Of a DNA stretch of 64,000 bases, positions 33,560 through 43,944 are shown piece by piece. The notes beneath the pieces are model-generated. The model did not search any database. It was not told where the DNA came from and saw only the letters and a list, made by a program, of their open reading frames with translations. Every line of letters starts with the position of its first letter. Position 1 is the stretch's first letter. The position numbers and the translations under genes are program-made. The stretch comes from Amborella trichopoda (taxonomy: Eukaryota; Streptophyta; Magnoliopsida; Amborellales; Amborellaceae), in assembly GCF_000471905.2 (NCBI RefSeq), contig NW_006499897.1:5560686-5624685 (forward strand), written 5' to 3'.

Positions 33560-35390
33560 AATTTAAAAAAGAAAAAAACGATAACTAATATGCAAGGTTT
33601 CTCTAAAGTCCAATACATATCATGTCAACTTCACTTTTTGGGTATGCTTAGTGGTCGTTAAGATGTTAGAATGTATGGCTTCCCATCTAGGCTGAGAGTT
33701 CGCTTGAAAACTCATAATCATTATCAGAGTTTTTCTAATTATTTGGGATTGATTATACGAGTCATGGTCGACCATTCTACTCTATCAAAATCTATACACT
33801 TGATGAGGCTATAAGTTATGATATTTTTTCTCACTACTTCCAAGCCATACAATATGGTTTTGTGGTTCTTTCCTAATCTGTTTTGTAGAGAGAGAAATAT
33901 ATGAGTTTAAGTCCCACATGGAGGAGGAGAGAGTTTATTGAGTTGTATTTAATTGCATGCATTCCCATGCATTATACTCTTAGTACAAAGGTAAGAGAGA
34001 TAGTGCATGTGTAGCATGAACACGCACGTGTGAGGGTGTGGCCGTAAGGGCGCTTGATGACACAATTTGCACTCACATTATTAGCGCATGAGATGTCCAT
34101 TGCCCGAGCACGTGTGAAGGTTGGGCTTGTTGCTTGTTATCTTTTTGTGAACTCGCCTCACATGGGGGTTCCGACAATCATCTAGTTATTGATGAAATGG
34201 AGGCAAAAGGAGGCTGTAAACCCCAAAAGATAGTTTTTATTGCTAGATTTATTGTTAGATGTCCTCAGCACCATATTTTTCTCTTTGTTAAATTGTTCAT
34301 CGAGTTTTTAGGACCATCCTCATAAAATAACCACAAAAAATACACCTAACATCAAAAATGGAAAGTATACAGCTTTAGCAAAGAGACTGATGCAATCTTT
34401 TCCTCAGATTTGGAGCTTGTCGCATCCTGTGTTTGGTAGGTCAAATAGTACGATTCAAACCCAAAAGTTTTCAAACATAAATTGAATATCCTTTTTTTTC
34501 TTTTGACAATAAAAGCATAAATGGAAAATCATGTACCACTACGACAAGTGGTTTTAAGGACAAGGTTTCTATGAGTCGCCCGACTCATCTATTCATATGA
34601 ATCATCTCTAATAACAATTTATTATTTATTATTTTTAGTCCAGTAATTTGTAGGTGGTGGTGATCCACCTACAACCCGACCATCAGTTGTTAACATCGAA
34701 TGGTCGGTCAGGTGTCAGTAAATTGTTTGAAACCCATATGCTACAGCATACTCCATGAATTTGGAATTTTTCCAACTGGAAATCTAATTGAAGTTTGGCA
34801 GGAACTTAATATTGTTGGAAATCTTGTAGTTATGAATTGGAACCCACCTTTCCTAACCAACCCTCCCTGCCCCAAAAAGGAGCTTAATTTTCATCTCCAT
34901 CTTAGAATTTATTCCTCAATTTGACATGTAGATAAAGGGGATTCTTGATCAAACATTTGAGGACAAAATTTCCCTCTTAAAGGAGAACATGCATTTGTCC
35001 AACAAATAAGCCATTGAATAAAACACCAATCCAATAGTTTCTTCACCAGGTTATATATACTCCGTCAGTTCCAGCTTTACTGTTATTGATGTTCCTTCAC
35101 ATGGTGACATTCCTTTAGGTACAAATAAATTTTGTCAATATTGAGAAATTATTGTCCTAACCTGCCATTTCTGAGTAAAGAAGCTCCTGGGCATGCAGGA
35201 CAAGAGACAGTCCTCCTAAAGGGGAAAATGTATGATGCATGCACAAAAAGACTCACTTTTCCTATCTAAAAAGAAGAAAACCTAAAGTAAAGAAGTGAGA
35301 ACCACATCATTTAGTAGTATAGAACTAGAAACCAGGCCCCACATCTGCTCCCCATAGCCAAACATTTGAATATATTTGATCATAAATTGT
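33560..35390. other. 1.8-kb unassigned stretch
   Basis: I recognise no protein. A TTTAAGTCCCACATGG box (33904-33919) beside a GGAGGAGAGAG run resembles sequence seen in some plant LTRs. A short frame at 34700-34924 has no known motif. It may be a decayed LTR element. Confidence 0.3.
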
Positions 35391-35394
35391 TCCA

Positions 35395-35690
35395 TGCCTC
35401 GGGGGACGCATTTCTACATTGGCATCCCCAAGGTATAAAGCATTTGTCTTAAAGATGGATGCAATGGGTGGTTTATCTAAAAATAGTTAAATCTAATGGA
35501 CCAAATAATTTTTTTATAAAATTTTAATTTTAATTTTTAGAAGTTATTTATTTTTCCATATTCATGATCTCCATGTTAGAGATTATAAGTACTTAAAACT
35601 TGGGGCCAAAAATCCATCTCAACAATATATTTTTAAAAGGGAACTCGTTTCTACATGGACTCATGGAAACCTTTTCCTAAATAAAGATCA
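35395..35690. mobile_element. MITE family E copy
   Basis: Carries CATTTCTACATTGGCATCCC, CTTAAAGATGGATGCAA and CATGATCTCCATGTTAGAG, i.e. the reverse of 2160-2475 and 36334-36614. Ends are somewhat degraded. Confidence 0.65.
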
Positions 35691-35842
35691 TCTCGAAATC
35701 TACCGGCCTCTATCTCTTTGTAAAATTTTCTTCCTCTAAAATTCTAGATATTGTTGCCATCAGCTACCCTTTAACTTAGAGAAACTTACCCCCCAAAAAA
35801 AAAAAGTGAAGAAAAAGTTGCAAATAATAATAATAATAATCA

Positions 35843-36239
35843 AGGTGTGGTTTACAAAAGGTTGCAACCTTAAACAATCAGAGTAAGGCACACTTTCAAA
35901 ATTTATTATAAGATGTAATTTTGGTGTAAAAAATTATTAGGATGATCTGATAATCCATTTTCATCTCTACTTATAAAGTTTTAAACTCCAAATAGTTCAA
36001 ATCAAGTAGATCTATAAACAAATGAAAATATTGAAAATTGACGCTTCAGATAATGTTTTGCAAGATGCACTATTTTTGGGACTCGAAATCTTTTAATTTT
36101 TTTTTTCATATACATACATGTCGATGTCGAGATGATCAATTATAAGGTCTTCTAACATCAAAAAACCCTTTTATGATGGAATTTTGAGGTTTAGTTTCAT
36201 TCTACATTTTAATGTTTCAGCTTTATATAAATTTTTTCC
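35843..36239. mobile_element. MITE family A copy in an (AAT)n site
   Basis: Left AAGGTGTGGTTTACAAAAGG with GCAACCTTAAACAATC, right AGCTTTATATAAATTTTTTCC. Flanked on both sides by AATAATAAT-type sequence, so the target duplication is not separable from the simple repeat. The interior has GTCGATGTCGAGATGATCA. Confidence 0.7.
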
Positions 36240-36333
36240 TAATAATAATAACAAAAATGACGACGAGGACTATGAAAATATTGCTAAGGTATTTGCTCTG
36301 AATTTCTAGTGATGTATAAATGTTTATCTAAAA

Positions 36334-36614
36334 GACCTGGTTTCTATGTGGCCAAGCCCGCATATGTAAAAATGTGGACCTATTAATAAATCTCTTTTTG
36401 AGATGGATTTTTAGACTTAATTTCTAACATGGAGATCATGAATATGAAAATAAGTACAGTTTTAAAATTAGAAATAATAATTCTAGAAAGAAAACATTTG
36501 GACGGCTAGTTTATGTTGGTTTTAGTTGGAACACCTACTTGCATCCATCTTTAAGATTGATGCGTTACACTTTTTAGACCGCATATGTAGTCCAACCCAC
36601 ATGAGACAACTTTC
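36334..36614. mobile_element. MITE family E copy with target duplication
   Basis: The element is bounded by TTTATCTAAAA on both sides (36323-36333 and 36615-36625), an 11-bp identity that includes a probable 9-bp target duplication. Ends GACCTGGTTTCTATGTGG and, inverted, AAAGTTGTCTCATGTGG are imperfect inverted repeats. Confidence 0.8.
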
Positions 36615-36650
36615 TTTATCTAAAACATTTGCAAGACTAATATTTATTAG

Positions 36651-36874
36651 GAAAAAGTATACAAATAGATCATTTACTTTTAGTACAAGGAGGTCACAAC
36701 CACTCTTGTTGATCGAATTTCAAATCAAAAGGTCATGCATATACCTATGACTAAAACTCAAAACCCCAAAAAAACAAATTTCTTGGACTAAGTGATATAC
36801 CCCAAGCCATCCAATTGGATATCTAATAGTTGAAGATTAATTGTGACCTCCTTTTTCTAATAATATACAATCCC
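36651..36874. mobile_element. MITE family B copy (224 bp)
   Basis: Terminal inverted repeats GAAAAAGTATACAAATAGATC / GGGATTGTATATTATTAGAA and the shared AAGGAGGTCACAA. Flanks ATTTATTAG (36642-36650) and TTTTATTAG (36875-36883) agree at 8 of 9 positions. Confidence 0.8.
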
Positions 36875-37013
36875 TTTTATTAGTGCTAAGTTTACATATT
36901 GTTTCCTAAACTGATGAAATTGAACTACCTCATACCAATCCCAACTTTCATGCCAACCCAGTATCATTTTTCTCCACCTTTTGCATCCCTTACTTACTCC
37001 GAAAAGGGGTGGC

Positions 37014-37140
37014 AATAGACCCGGATCCAACCCAAGTTTGGGTATAAGTCCAAGAATTGGACCCCGAACACTATTCGGATCTGGGTCTCACGTATATTTT
37101 CGAGTCTTAATTTATAAAAAATAGTTAAACTCTGGTCCCG
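37014..37140. mobile_element. hAT-like terminal fragment starting AGGGGTGGCAATAG
   Basis: AAGGGGTGGCAATAGACCCGG is the classical plant hAT start, followed by GGGT/GACCC subterminal motifs and CGTATATTTTCGAG. Similar material, inverted, is at 63648-63790. The other end is not found. Confidence 0.5.
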
Positions 37141-37384
37141 TTGGGGTGTCCCATCTTGCTAGTGTAGTAATCAAATAACAATTCCATTAAGTTTGGGACA
37201 CCATATGGTTGCCTTTTTTTGAAGACCTTCTTGCCACTGATGATTAGCCCTTAAATAGTCATTGTGGCCTCAGCCTATGACTTCCTCCCAGGAGTCAGAG
37301 TCACAAATATGATGTAATATTAGGATTGTATTTGGAGCATGAAAAACAAGAGTACACTGGTTTTGATACATTTGGTGTAGAATT

Positions 37385-39560
37385 CTATAAATTCAATGAC
37401 TTTTTTAAATAGGGAAAATTTCTAAAGGAGGTGAACGCGACAATTATTGCTTGATCCCTAAATTTAACTCTCCATGTTACATGAGGACTTAAGACTGATT
37501 GGGTTATGTAACGTGCTTTTACAAGATCATTAGCAAGATTGTTTCCAATCGCCTAAGAATGTTATAAAAGGCTTCATCCACGCTTGCTAGTTTGCCTTCC
37601 TAAGAGGCAGATTAATTATGGAAAAAGTTTATATAGAGCCGAGGTTTTAAACAATCCTCTCAAAAATTTCAGTAGAGGAAGTTGTTTAGGTTGTTTTGAT
37701 GCCCAAATATCATCAAATTGATCATCTCGACATCAAGATACATGGATATGAGAAAAAAATGGATTTCAAGTTTTAGAAATAGTGCATCTTGTAATACATT
37801 GGACCGTCAATTTTCACGATTTCCAAGTTTTGGAAATAGTGCATCTTATAACACATTGGACCGTAAATTTTCAAGATTTTCAAGTTTTCATAGATCTGCT
37901 CGATCTACACTATTTTTGAAGCTTTAGATTTTATAATTAAAGATGAAGATATATTTTAAGGTTATCACAAAAAATTTCAGTATTGAAATCATATTTCTAG
38001 ATATTATTTGAAGGTACGTTTTACTTTGATTGTTTAGAGCCTCGGCTCTATACAAACCGCACCCATTAATTATTGACGATGTGTTTATGGCAATTGAGCT
38101 CATATCCTTGTGCCATCGTGCAGTTGCAAGACCCAAGTTACTTGCAACAACATTTGAGTTGTGCCTATGATAGAGTTTCCTAGAAATTTATGGTAGGCAG
38201 GGTGGACATCTCGGTTGGTGGAAACCGGGTCCATCATTGCATTGCTTCTTCTTGGTGCTTCATATGGGTCTCCAAGAGGGTATTTCAAAGGCAAAGTGGG
38301 CTGCGCCATGGAGACCAATTGTCTCATATCTTTCTCTACTAGGTATGGACCTATTAAGTGGATATTAGACATGACCACAAATAAGGGTTTACTACTTAAG
38401 GTCTGTCCTTAAACTTGCAACCATGATGCTTTGTACCTTATATACGCCGATGATGCCTTGGTTTTCTATGAGGCCTCGATCCAAGATGCGACCTCGAGGG
38501 CTTCAATCGTGGTAAAACTTATGGCTAGAGACTGAATAATTTGAAAAGTAAGGTTCTTTTCTTTAGGGTAAATGCAGGGCTAAAGTAGAACACTCTGCAT
38601 TTTGGGGAAGGGAAACTTGTAATGAAATACCTCAGGTTGCCTCTCTTCAAGCATCGCATTATCAAAGTCTTATTGGCAAAACCTTAAGGAAAATTGGATC
38701 TTAGCAGTTTCGTTATCTTTCATCAGGCGCTTATAGTTATTTAGGTCAGTCCTTAATGCTTCCTCGATCTACTGGCTCCTTTCGTTTTCCCTACCAAGCC
38801 GCACTTGCAACACCATTCAAAAGCTGCAACAATTTTCTATGGGCTGGTACATCGGATAATAAGGGCTTCCATTTGGTAAATTCGAGAATACTTTGCTTAA
38901 AACTTGTGGGAGGTTTACGGATCCGAATAGTGCATGAATTTAAAATGGCAGGCATGATGAAATTGGATTAGAAATTCATTTCTAATCTTTCAGTCCTCAC
39001 GGCCCAATTTTTTAAACACAAGTACTTTCGAAATATCTCTATTTGACTTTCGAGAAATAGAAATTGGTCACATTCTTCGAGGGTATAACCATGGGCCTAA
39101 GTCAACTTCAATATAATGTCAAGTAGGTTATTGGGAATGATTTTATGGTAGATTTCTTGATATACCCTTGGTTATCTGAAAAATCCTCACCGGTTTTGTA
39201 TGGTACCGATGTGCATGATGTCTTGGGCGACCTCGCTAGACTACTTGTAAGAAAACACACAATAATGGGCACTTCCGCACCCTACCTCTATTCCTCTTAT
39301 TCAAGCATGGAAAGATGTCGAAGCCCACCAAATCCCCATTCAACCAAGCAAGGACGTCTTCGTGTGGATCGCTCTTCTAGTGGCATATTCTTTATAAGAG
39401 GCACTTAGGAACATATAAGACAGAGAGGCCTAGTCCAGTCTATTTTCAAAACATTTTGCCTTTCTCTTTTACACTCAAGGACCAAGTGGTTCATCTGGCT
39501 TTCCCTGCATAAATTTTCTCTAAAGTTATTAATAGGGTCTTTGCTAAAAACAACTTTGAT
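37385..39560 (+). pseudogene. Second L1-type LINE relic, split by a MITE
   Basis: Plus-strand pieces read in order as a LINE RT. GKFLKEVNATIIALIPK (37425-37480) and YKIISKIVSNRLR (37515-37560) come before the MITE at 37620-38064. IDDVFMAIEL (38067-38100) and GSPRGYFKGKVG (38268-38305) follow it. Then YADDAL with the catalytic dyad (about 38445-38465), FLWAGTSDNKGFHLVN (38834-38883), and a zf-RVT-like AWKDVEA / VFVWIALL part (39310-39380). Many frame changes and stops interrupt it. Neither ORF1 nor a poly(A) tail is evident. Confidence 0.8.
37620..38064. mobile_element. MITE family A copy inserted in the LINE (445 bp)
   Basis: Perfect 9-bp target duplication ATTAATTAT (37611-37619 and 38065-38073). 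Left end GGAAAAAGTTTATATAGAGCC, right end GGCTCTATACAAACCGCACCC. It is longer than 395 bp because of an internal duplication around TTTTGGAAATAGTGCATCTT (37773 and 37829). Confidence 0.9.
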
Positions 39561-39754
39561 TGGGATGGAGGGGCAAAATTGGAAATTCCCCTTCCATTAT
39601 TTTTGAGCCATATGGTGTGTTTGATAAATTATATAGTGGATCTCTTCGGTGTAGTTAGATAAATTCTCTTAAGTTATCAATAGGGTATTTATTATAGAAA
39701 GAGATAATAATTGTATTAGATTAGATGGTATGTTACCCCAAACAATCATATTGT

Positions 39755-40412
39755 GGAGGCTCCTTGAAAAGGTATTTTGCCCTAAGGTCTCTCTCTCCAT
39801 AGGTCCTACTCTAGTTGACTGCCATGTAACCCTATACTAGCTTACTATATGTAGACTTGATTTTAGCTTCATGTGGGGATCTTCACAAATTTCCCTATAT
39901 TATGTTGGTTTTGGGATCGTGGAGGCTCCTTGAAAAGGTATTTTGCCCTAAGGTCTCTCTCTCCATAGGTCCTACTCTAGTTGACTGCCATGTAACCCTA
40001 TACTAGCTTACTATATGTAGACTTGATTTTAGCTTCATGTGGGGATCTTCACAAATTTCCCTATATTATGTTGGTTTTGGGATCGTGGAGGCTCCTTGAA
40101 AAGGTATTCTGCCCTAAAGTCTCTCTCTCCATTGGTCCTACTCTAGTTGACTGCCATGTAACCCTATACTAGCTTACTATATGTAGACTTGATTTTAGCT
40201 TCATGTGGGATCTTCACAAATTTCCCTATATTATGTTGGTTTTGGGATTGTGGAGGCTCCTTGAAAAGGTATTCTGCCCTAAAGTCTCTCTCTCCATAGG
40301 TCCTACTCTAGTTGACTGCCATGTAACCCTATACTAGCTTACTAGATGTAGACTTGATTTTAGCTTCATGTGGGATCTTCACAAATTTCCCTATATTATG
40401 TTGGTTTTGGGG
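39755..40412. repeat. Four tandem copies of a 166-bp repeat
   Basis: GGAGGCTCCTTGAAAAGGTA begins copies at 39755, 39921, 40087 and 40252, giving periods of 166, 166 and 165 bp. The copies are nearly identical (for example GATCGTGG versus GATTGTGG, one G lost from GTGGGGATC). The last copy ends at about 40412 in TTGGTTTTGGGG. No coding potential. High identity shows recent amplification. Confidence 0.95.
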
Positions 40413-41235
40413 TTTTATTTTTCTAAATTGTATGAGACCCTTCAACTCCCACTTTAGTTCAAAGGTACAAGATGATATTGCTTTCTTTAAAGTCTTAAAC
40501 TCCCCCTGATTTAATGAAAACTAAGATGCAACCACATCCAAATGAGTATTCTCCCAAGATACAACCATCTTGGTGAAACACCGTTGAAGAATCCGAGTTA
40601 CAACACAAGAAAGAAACATCTATAAAATCCATGGCTTAATTTTCTAATTTACCTTTCAATATGTCTACCTTTAAACAATCTTTAATGTAGAAAAATTCTC
40701 ATGAAAAATAGCTAAAAAAAATCACGACTCTTAGTTGTTTTGGATATAGCACAGCGTTCTAGTTCTTGAAGAGAAAGAGTGCTTTGAAAAAGTAGGGGAT
40801 AAAAAAAGCGCTCAAAAAGAAACTCGATAAATTCTTCAAAGAATAGTCAAAAATAGGAAACTCATAAGGCAACACTTGTGAGAACTGCACATATACGAAA
40901 AGCAGGTTGTTAACCCATCAATGATAAGAGCAACAAAACGGTATAGTAGACTTTTGGTGGCTAGGATAGAAATAGAGGTTAAGTTTGGGTGCTCACGCCT
41001 CAAATACCATAACTTTTCACTCGTAACTCCATTTTGGGTTTAAGAGAATTATTATTTCTAATTTTTAAAATTTATTTATTTTTTTATATTCATAATATCC
41101 ATGTTAGAGATTGCATGTCCCACAAAAAATCATGTTTCTTAACAAATAACTCCTTTACAAAAAGTTCATTTTTTTTTGAAAATACCCTTCCCTCATGTAA
41201 CAAATCATTTTCGGATCCCAATAAAAGGAAACGCC
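40413..41235. other. Unassigned AT-rich stretch
   Basis: No recognisable gene. 41045-41130 carries TTCATAATATCCATGTTAGAG, a fragment of MITE family E. Confidence 0.35.
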
Positions 41236-41239
41236 GGAC

Positions 41240-41515
41240 TGCACTGGTACAACGTTGGACTGTTCACTTCAAAACGTCGGACCGCTACTTCAAAATGCTG
41301 GACTTCCCCTTCAAAACGCCAGACCGTCATATCAAAACGCTGGATTGCCCCTTCAAAATGATGGACCGCAACTTCAAAACGCCGAACCGCCCATTCCAGC
41401 AAAAAATAATCACCGAACCGCCAACATGAAATGCCGGACTGGCCATTCCAATAAAAATAATCACTGGACTGCCTGTTCAAAATGCCGGACCGTACTCTCC
41501 AACAAAAATAATTTG
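41240..41515. repeat. About 24-bp minisatellite (GGACCG-x-TTCAAAACGCC)
   Basis: Roughly ten degenerate units share (T)TCAAAA(C/T)GC(C/T)GGAC(C/T)G. The last three are separated by (C)CAACAAAAATAAT linkers. Frames on both strands here (41034-41429 and 41205-41540) are repeat products, not genes. Confidence 0.85.
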
Positions 41516-41779
41516 TTATGTGAGGCAAGGGTATTTTCATCCAAAAAATGAAGTATGGGGGTATTTGCTAGGAAAAATTGGGTGGGGGTAAAGTGCGTAA
41601 AAAGTCCATTTTGAAGGGGGGGTTTGCAATTTTTCGTTGTTATTTCTAGTTAGATACAAAACAATTATTGTGTAAACATTTATTTTTCTCTATTTGAATT
41701 GAAGAATGATTCAAAAAGGGTCAAGAGCACAGATATGGGATCGGATACTTAAACTAATGGGATTGTATGCTGGAAAGCC

Positions 41780-41836
41780 TTTTTTTTTTCTTTTTTTTCT
41801 TTTCTTCTTTTTTTTGTTTTTTGTTTTTTTTTTTTG
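41780..41836. repeat. Poly(T)-rich tract
   Basis: About 55 bases of T with a few C and G. It could be the poly(A) tail of a minus-strand retroposon, but nothing recognisable lies upstream of it. Confidence 0.8.
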
Positions 41837-41837
41837 G

Positions 41838-42035
41838 CACAAGGAATAATGCTCGTACCCGTTGGATGTCATATATGGCAGCTTGAGGTGTGGCTCAAAA
41901 CTCAAGAAACTTTCTTTTGAATTTGAATCCGCTAAAAAATAATACTCCTAGCCATTTGAATGATTTTGATTATAACTTTCAGGAATAATTATAATCTCCT
42001 TATACTAAAAGTAAATGGTCTTTTTACTGATCCTA
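41838..42035. mobile_element. MITE family B copy, degraded
   Basis: The right part (ACTAAAAGTAAATGGTC) and the internal GTTGGATGTCATATATGG follow family B. The left end is poor. Confidence 0.45.
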
Positions 42036-42144
42036 AACTAATCTTTTCGCCTGCTTTGAGAAACCTTGATATGGGATGATGTACCCTACTATGTGAAAAC
42101 CGTTGTGCTAGTATTTATGACCATGATAAAGTACTACCTCATTA

Positions 42145-42228
42145 TATTAAGGGATTATCTACAAATAGATCATTTATCTTTGGGTGTGGTCTGTATAAGG
42201 CCGATCTACAAATAGACCATTTATCTTT
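42145..42228. repeat. 47-bp tandem duplication at a family B / family A junction
   Basis: AAGGGATTATCTACAAATAG is a family B end. It is followed by ATCATTTATCTTTGGGTGTG, then GTCTGTATAAGGCCGA. The segment TCTACAAATAGA-CCATTTATCTTTGG then repeats and runs into the family A element. The family A insertion junction has duplicated. Confidence 0.6.
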
Positions 42229-42568
42229 GGATGTGGTTTGTATAAGGCCGAGGCCTTAAACAAGCAAAGTAACTTTCAAATAATATCGAAAGATGTTGTT
42301 TCAATACTGGACATCTTTGTGATGGTCTAAAAATTTATTTTTATCTTTAATTATAAAAGACAAAGCTTAAAAAATAATGTAGACCAAGCAAATCTATGAA
42401 TAATTGATAATCTTGAAAATTGATAATAAAAAAATGCATTACAAGATGCACTATTTCTAATACTTGAAATCCCGTTTTTTTCATGTTCAAGATGCATGTC
42501 GAGATGATCAATTTGAGGACTTTTGGGCATCAAACCAACATCTTTTAGTGAAATTTTTGATATGCGCT
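42229..42568. mobile_element. MITE family A copy, right end lost
   Basis: GTGGTTTGTATAAGGCCGAG with GCCTTAAACAAGCAAAG at the left and CATGTCGAGATGATCAATTTGA inside. The right terminal repeat breaks off after CTTTAATTTGAG. Confidence 0.65.
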
Positions 42569-42657
42569 TTAATTTGAGAGAAATTTACATACGGGCAATA
42601 TTGGGGAGTGGGGGTAGGGGTAGGGGCGAATGCCGAGGGGGTAGGGTGGGTTCAATT

Positions 42658-43800
42658 TTCAAAATGGGAACACGTTTGTTCCAAATTATGGGCGGCACCC
42701 ACCACCCCCATCAATTTTTTTTTCTAAGAAACCCCCTATCCGGTAAACCGAACACCGGACATGTGGGTTTTTTGTATTTAAATGAAAAGAAGTTGTTTGT
42801 GAAAGAAAGACCTATGTGATCTTTTATCGGGGAATAATATTTTATTATTATTATTATTATTCTTATTTCACCCATTTCTTTTGGCAAAAGATCACTTACA
42901 ATTGGCCTTTGTTACAACAAGATAAATTTCAAAATAAAATTAACATAACAATAAGACCAAGATCTTAACAACTTGATGTCATTGAAACAACTATGCACTA
43001 TGCTATACTTGATAATATAAAGATAAAATTGCAAGAAACAAAAGTAGAGGATGCCAGAGATTACCTCAATCGGGCTTATTACACCCCACTCAGAGTCACC
43101 AACATCTGATGGCACGGGATCAACGGTTTAGCTTCAATCTTGAAACAGGAAAACAAATTTTGGTCAAACTGAGTATGCACCATTAAATCTCTACAAACTC
43201 TAACCCCCAAAATTTTCTTGGCTTAACTCTAATTTCCCAACCCTTAGTATTTTTAGGGCATGAAAGAGAAATCGGGAGACTTAGGGTTGGGGTGTGACCC
43301 TCTAGAGGCTTAGGAGAGAGAGGGTTAGAGAGACAAAGTTGGAGAGAGAGACCCAGAGGAGAGAGAGTGGAGTGTGCCCCTATGGGAGAGAGAGGAGAGA
43401 GAAAGTTGTGGGAGAGAGAAATGTATAGAGAATAGGGAGGGGTACAACCCTATTTATAGTGCAAAATTAGGTTTAGGGTTTCTCACAGTTTGTCTCTTTG
43501 TTGAGATTGAATATGGATCGTTGATCAGGGTGATTTATAAAGTGAGAGATCTGAGCCATCCAATCCATAGATGTGCCATCAACATAATGGAAGGTGCATG
43601 GACCATTATTTCTATTTCCTTAACCATTTTTCCATTATTAAAAAATATATAAAATATATCTAATTAAAATATTATGCTTTCCAATCCATAGCATAATCTT
43701 TCACAAAATATTCCAAAGATATATCAAGTCAATATTATCTTTTAATAGTTGGTCAATATATGGTCGAAATATTCACATATCTCTATTTGACCACATATCA
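42658..43800. repeat. 1145-bp tandem duplication covering copia flank and LTR start, copy 1
   Basis: From TTTTCAAAATGGGAACACG the sequence runs 140 bp through flank, then the start of the copia LTR (TGAAAGAAAG, 42800) and its first kilobase. It breaks at CCACATATCA and starts again at 43801 with ATTTCAAAATGGGAACACA. The offset is 1145 bp. The copies differ by roughly 5-8% by eye. Confidence 0.85.
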
Positions 43801-43944
43801 ATTTCAAAATGGGAACACATTTGTTCCAAATTATGAGCGGCACCCACTACCCCCATCAAAACTTTTTTCCAAGATACCCCCTGTCTGGTAAACCGAACAC
43901 CGGACATGTGGGTTTTTTGTGTTTAAATGAAGAGAAGTTATCTG

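Noticed and set aside
41034-41551. Frames of 98-131 codons on both strands
   Set aside because: They are produced by the 24-bp minisatellite, whose unit lacks stops in several frames.
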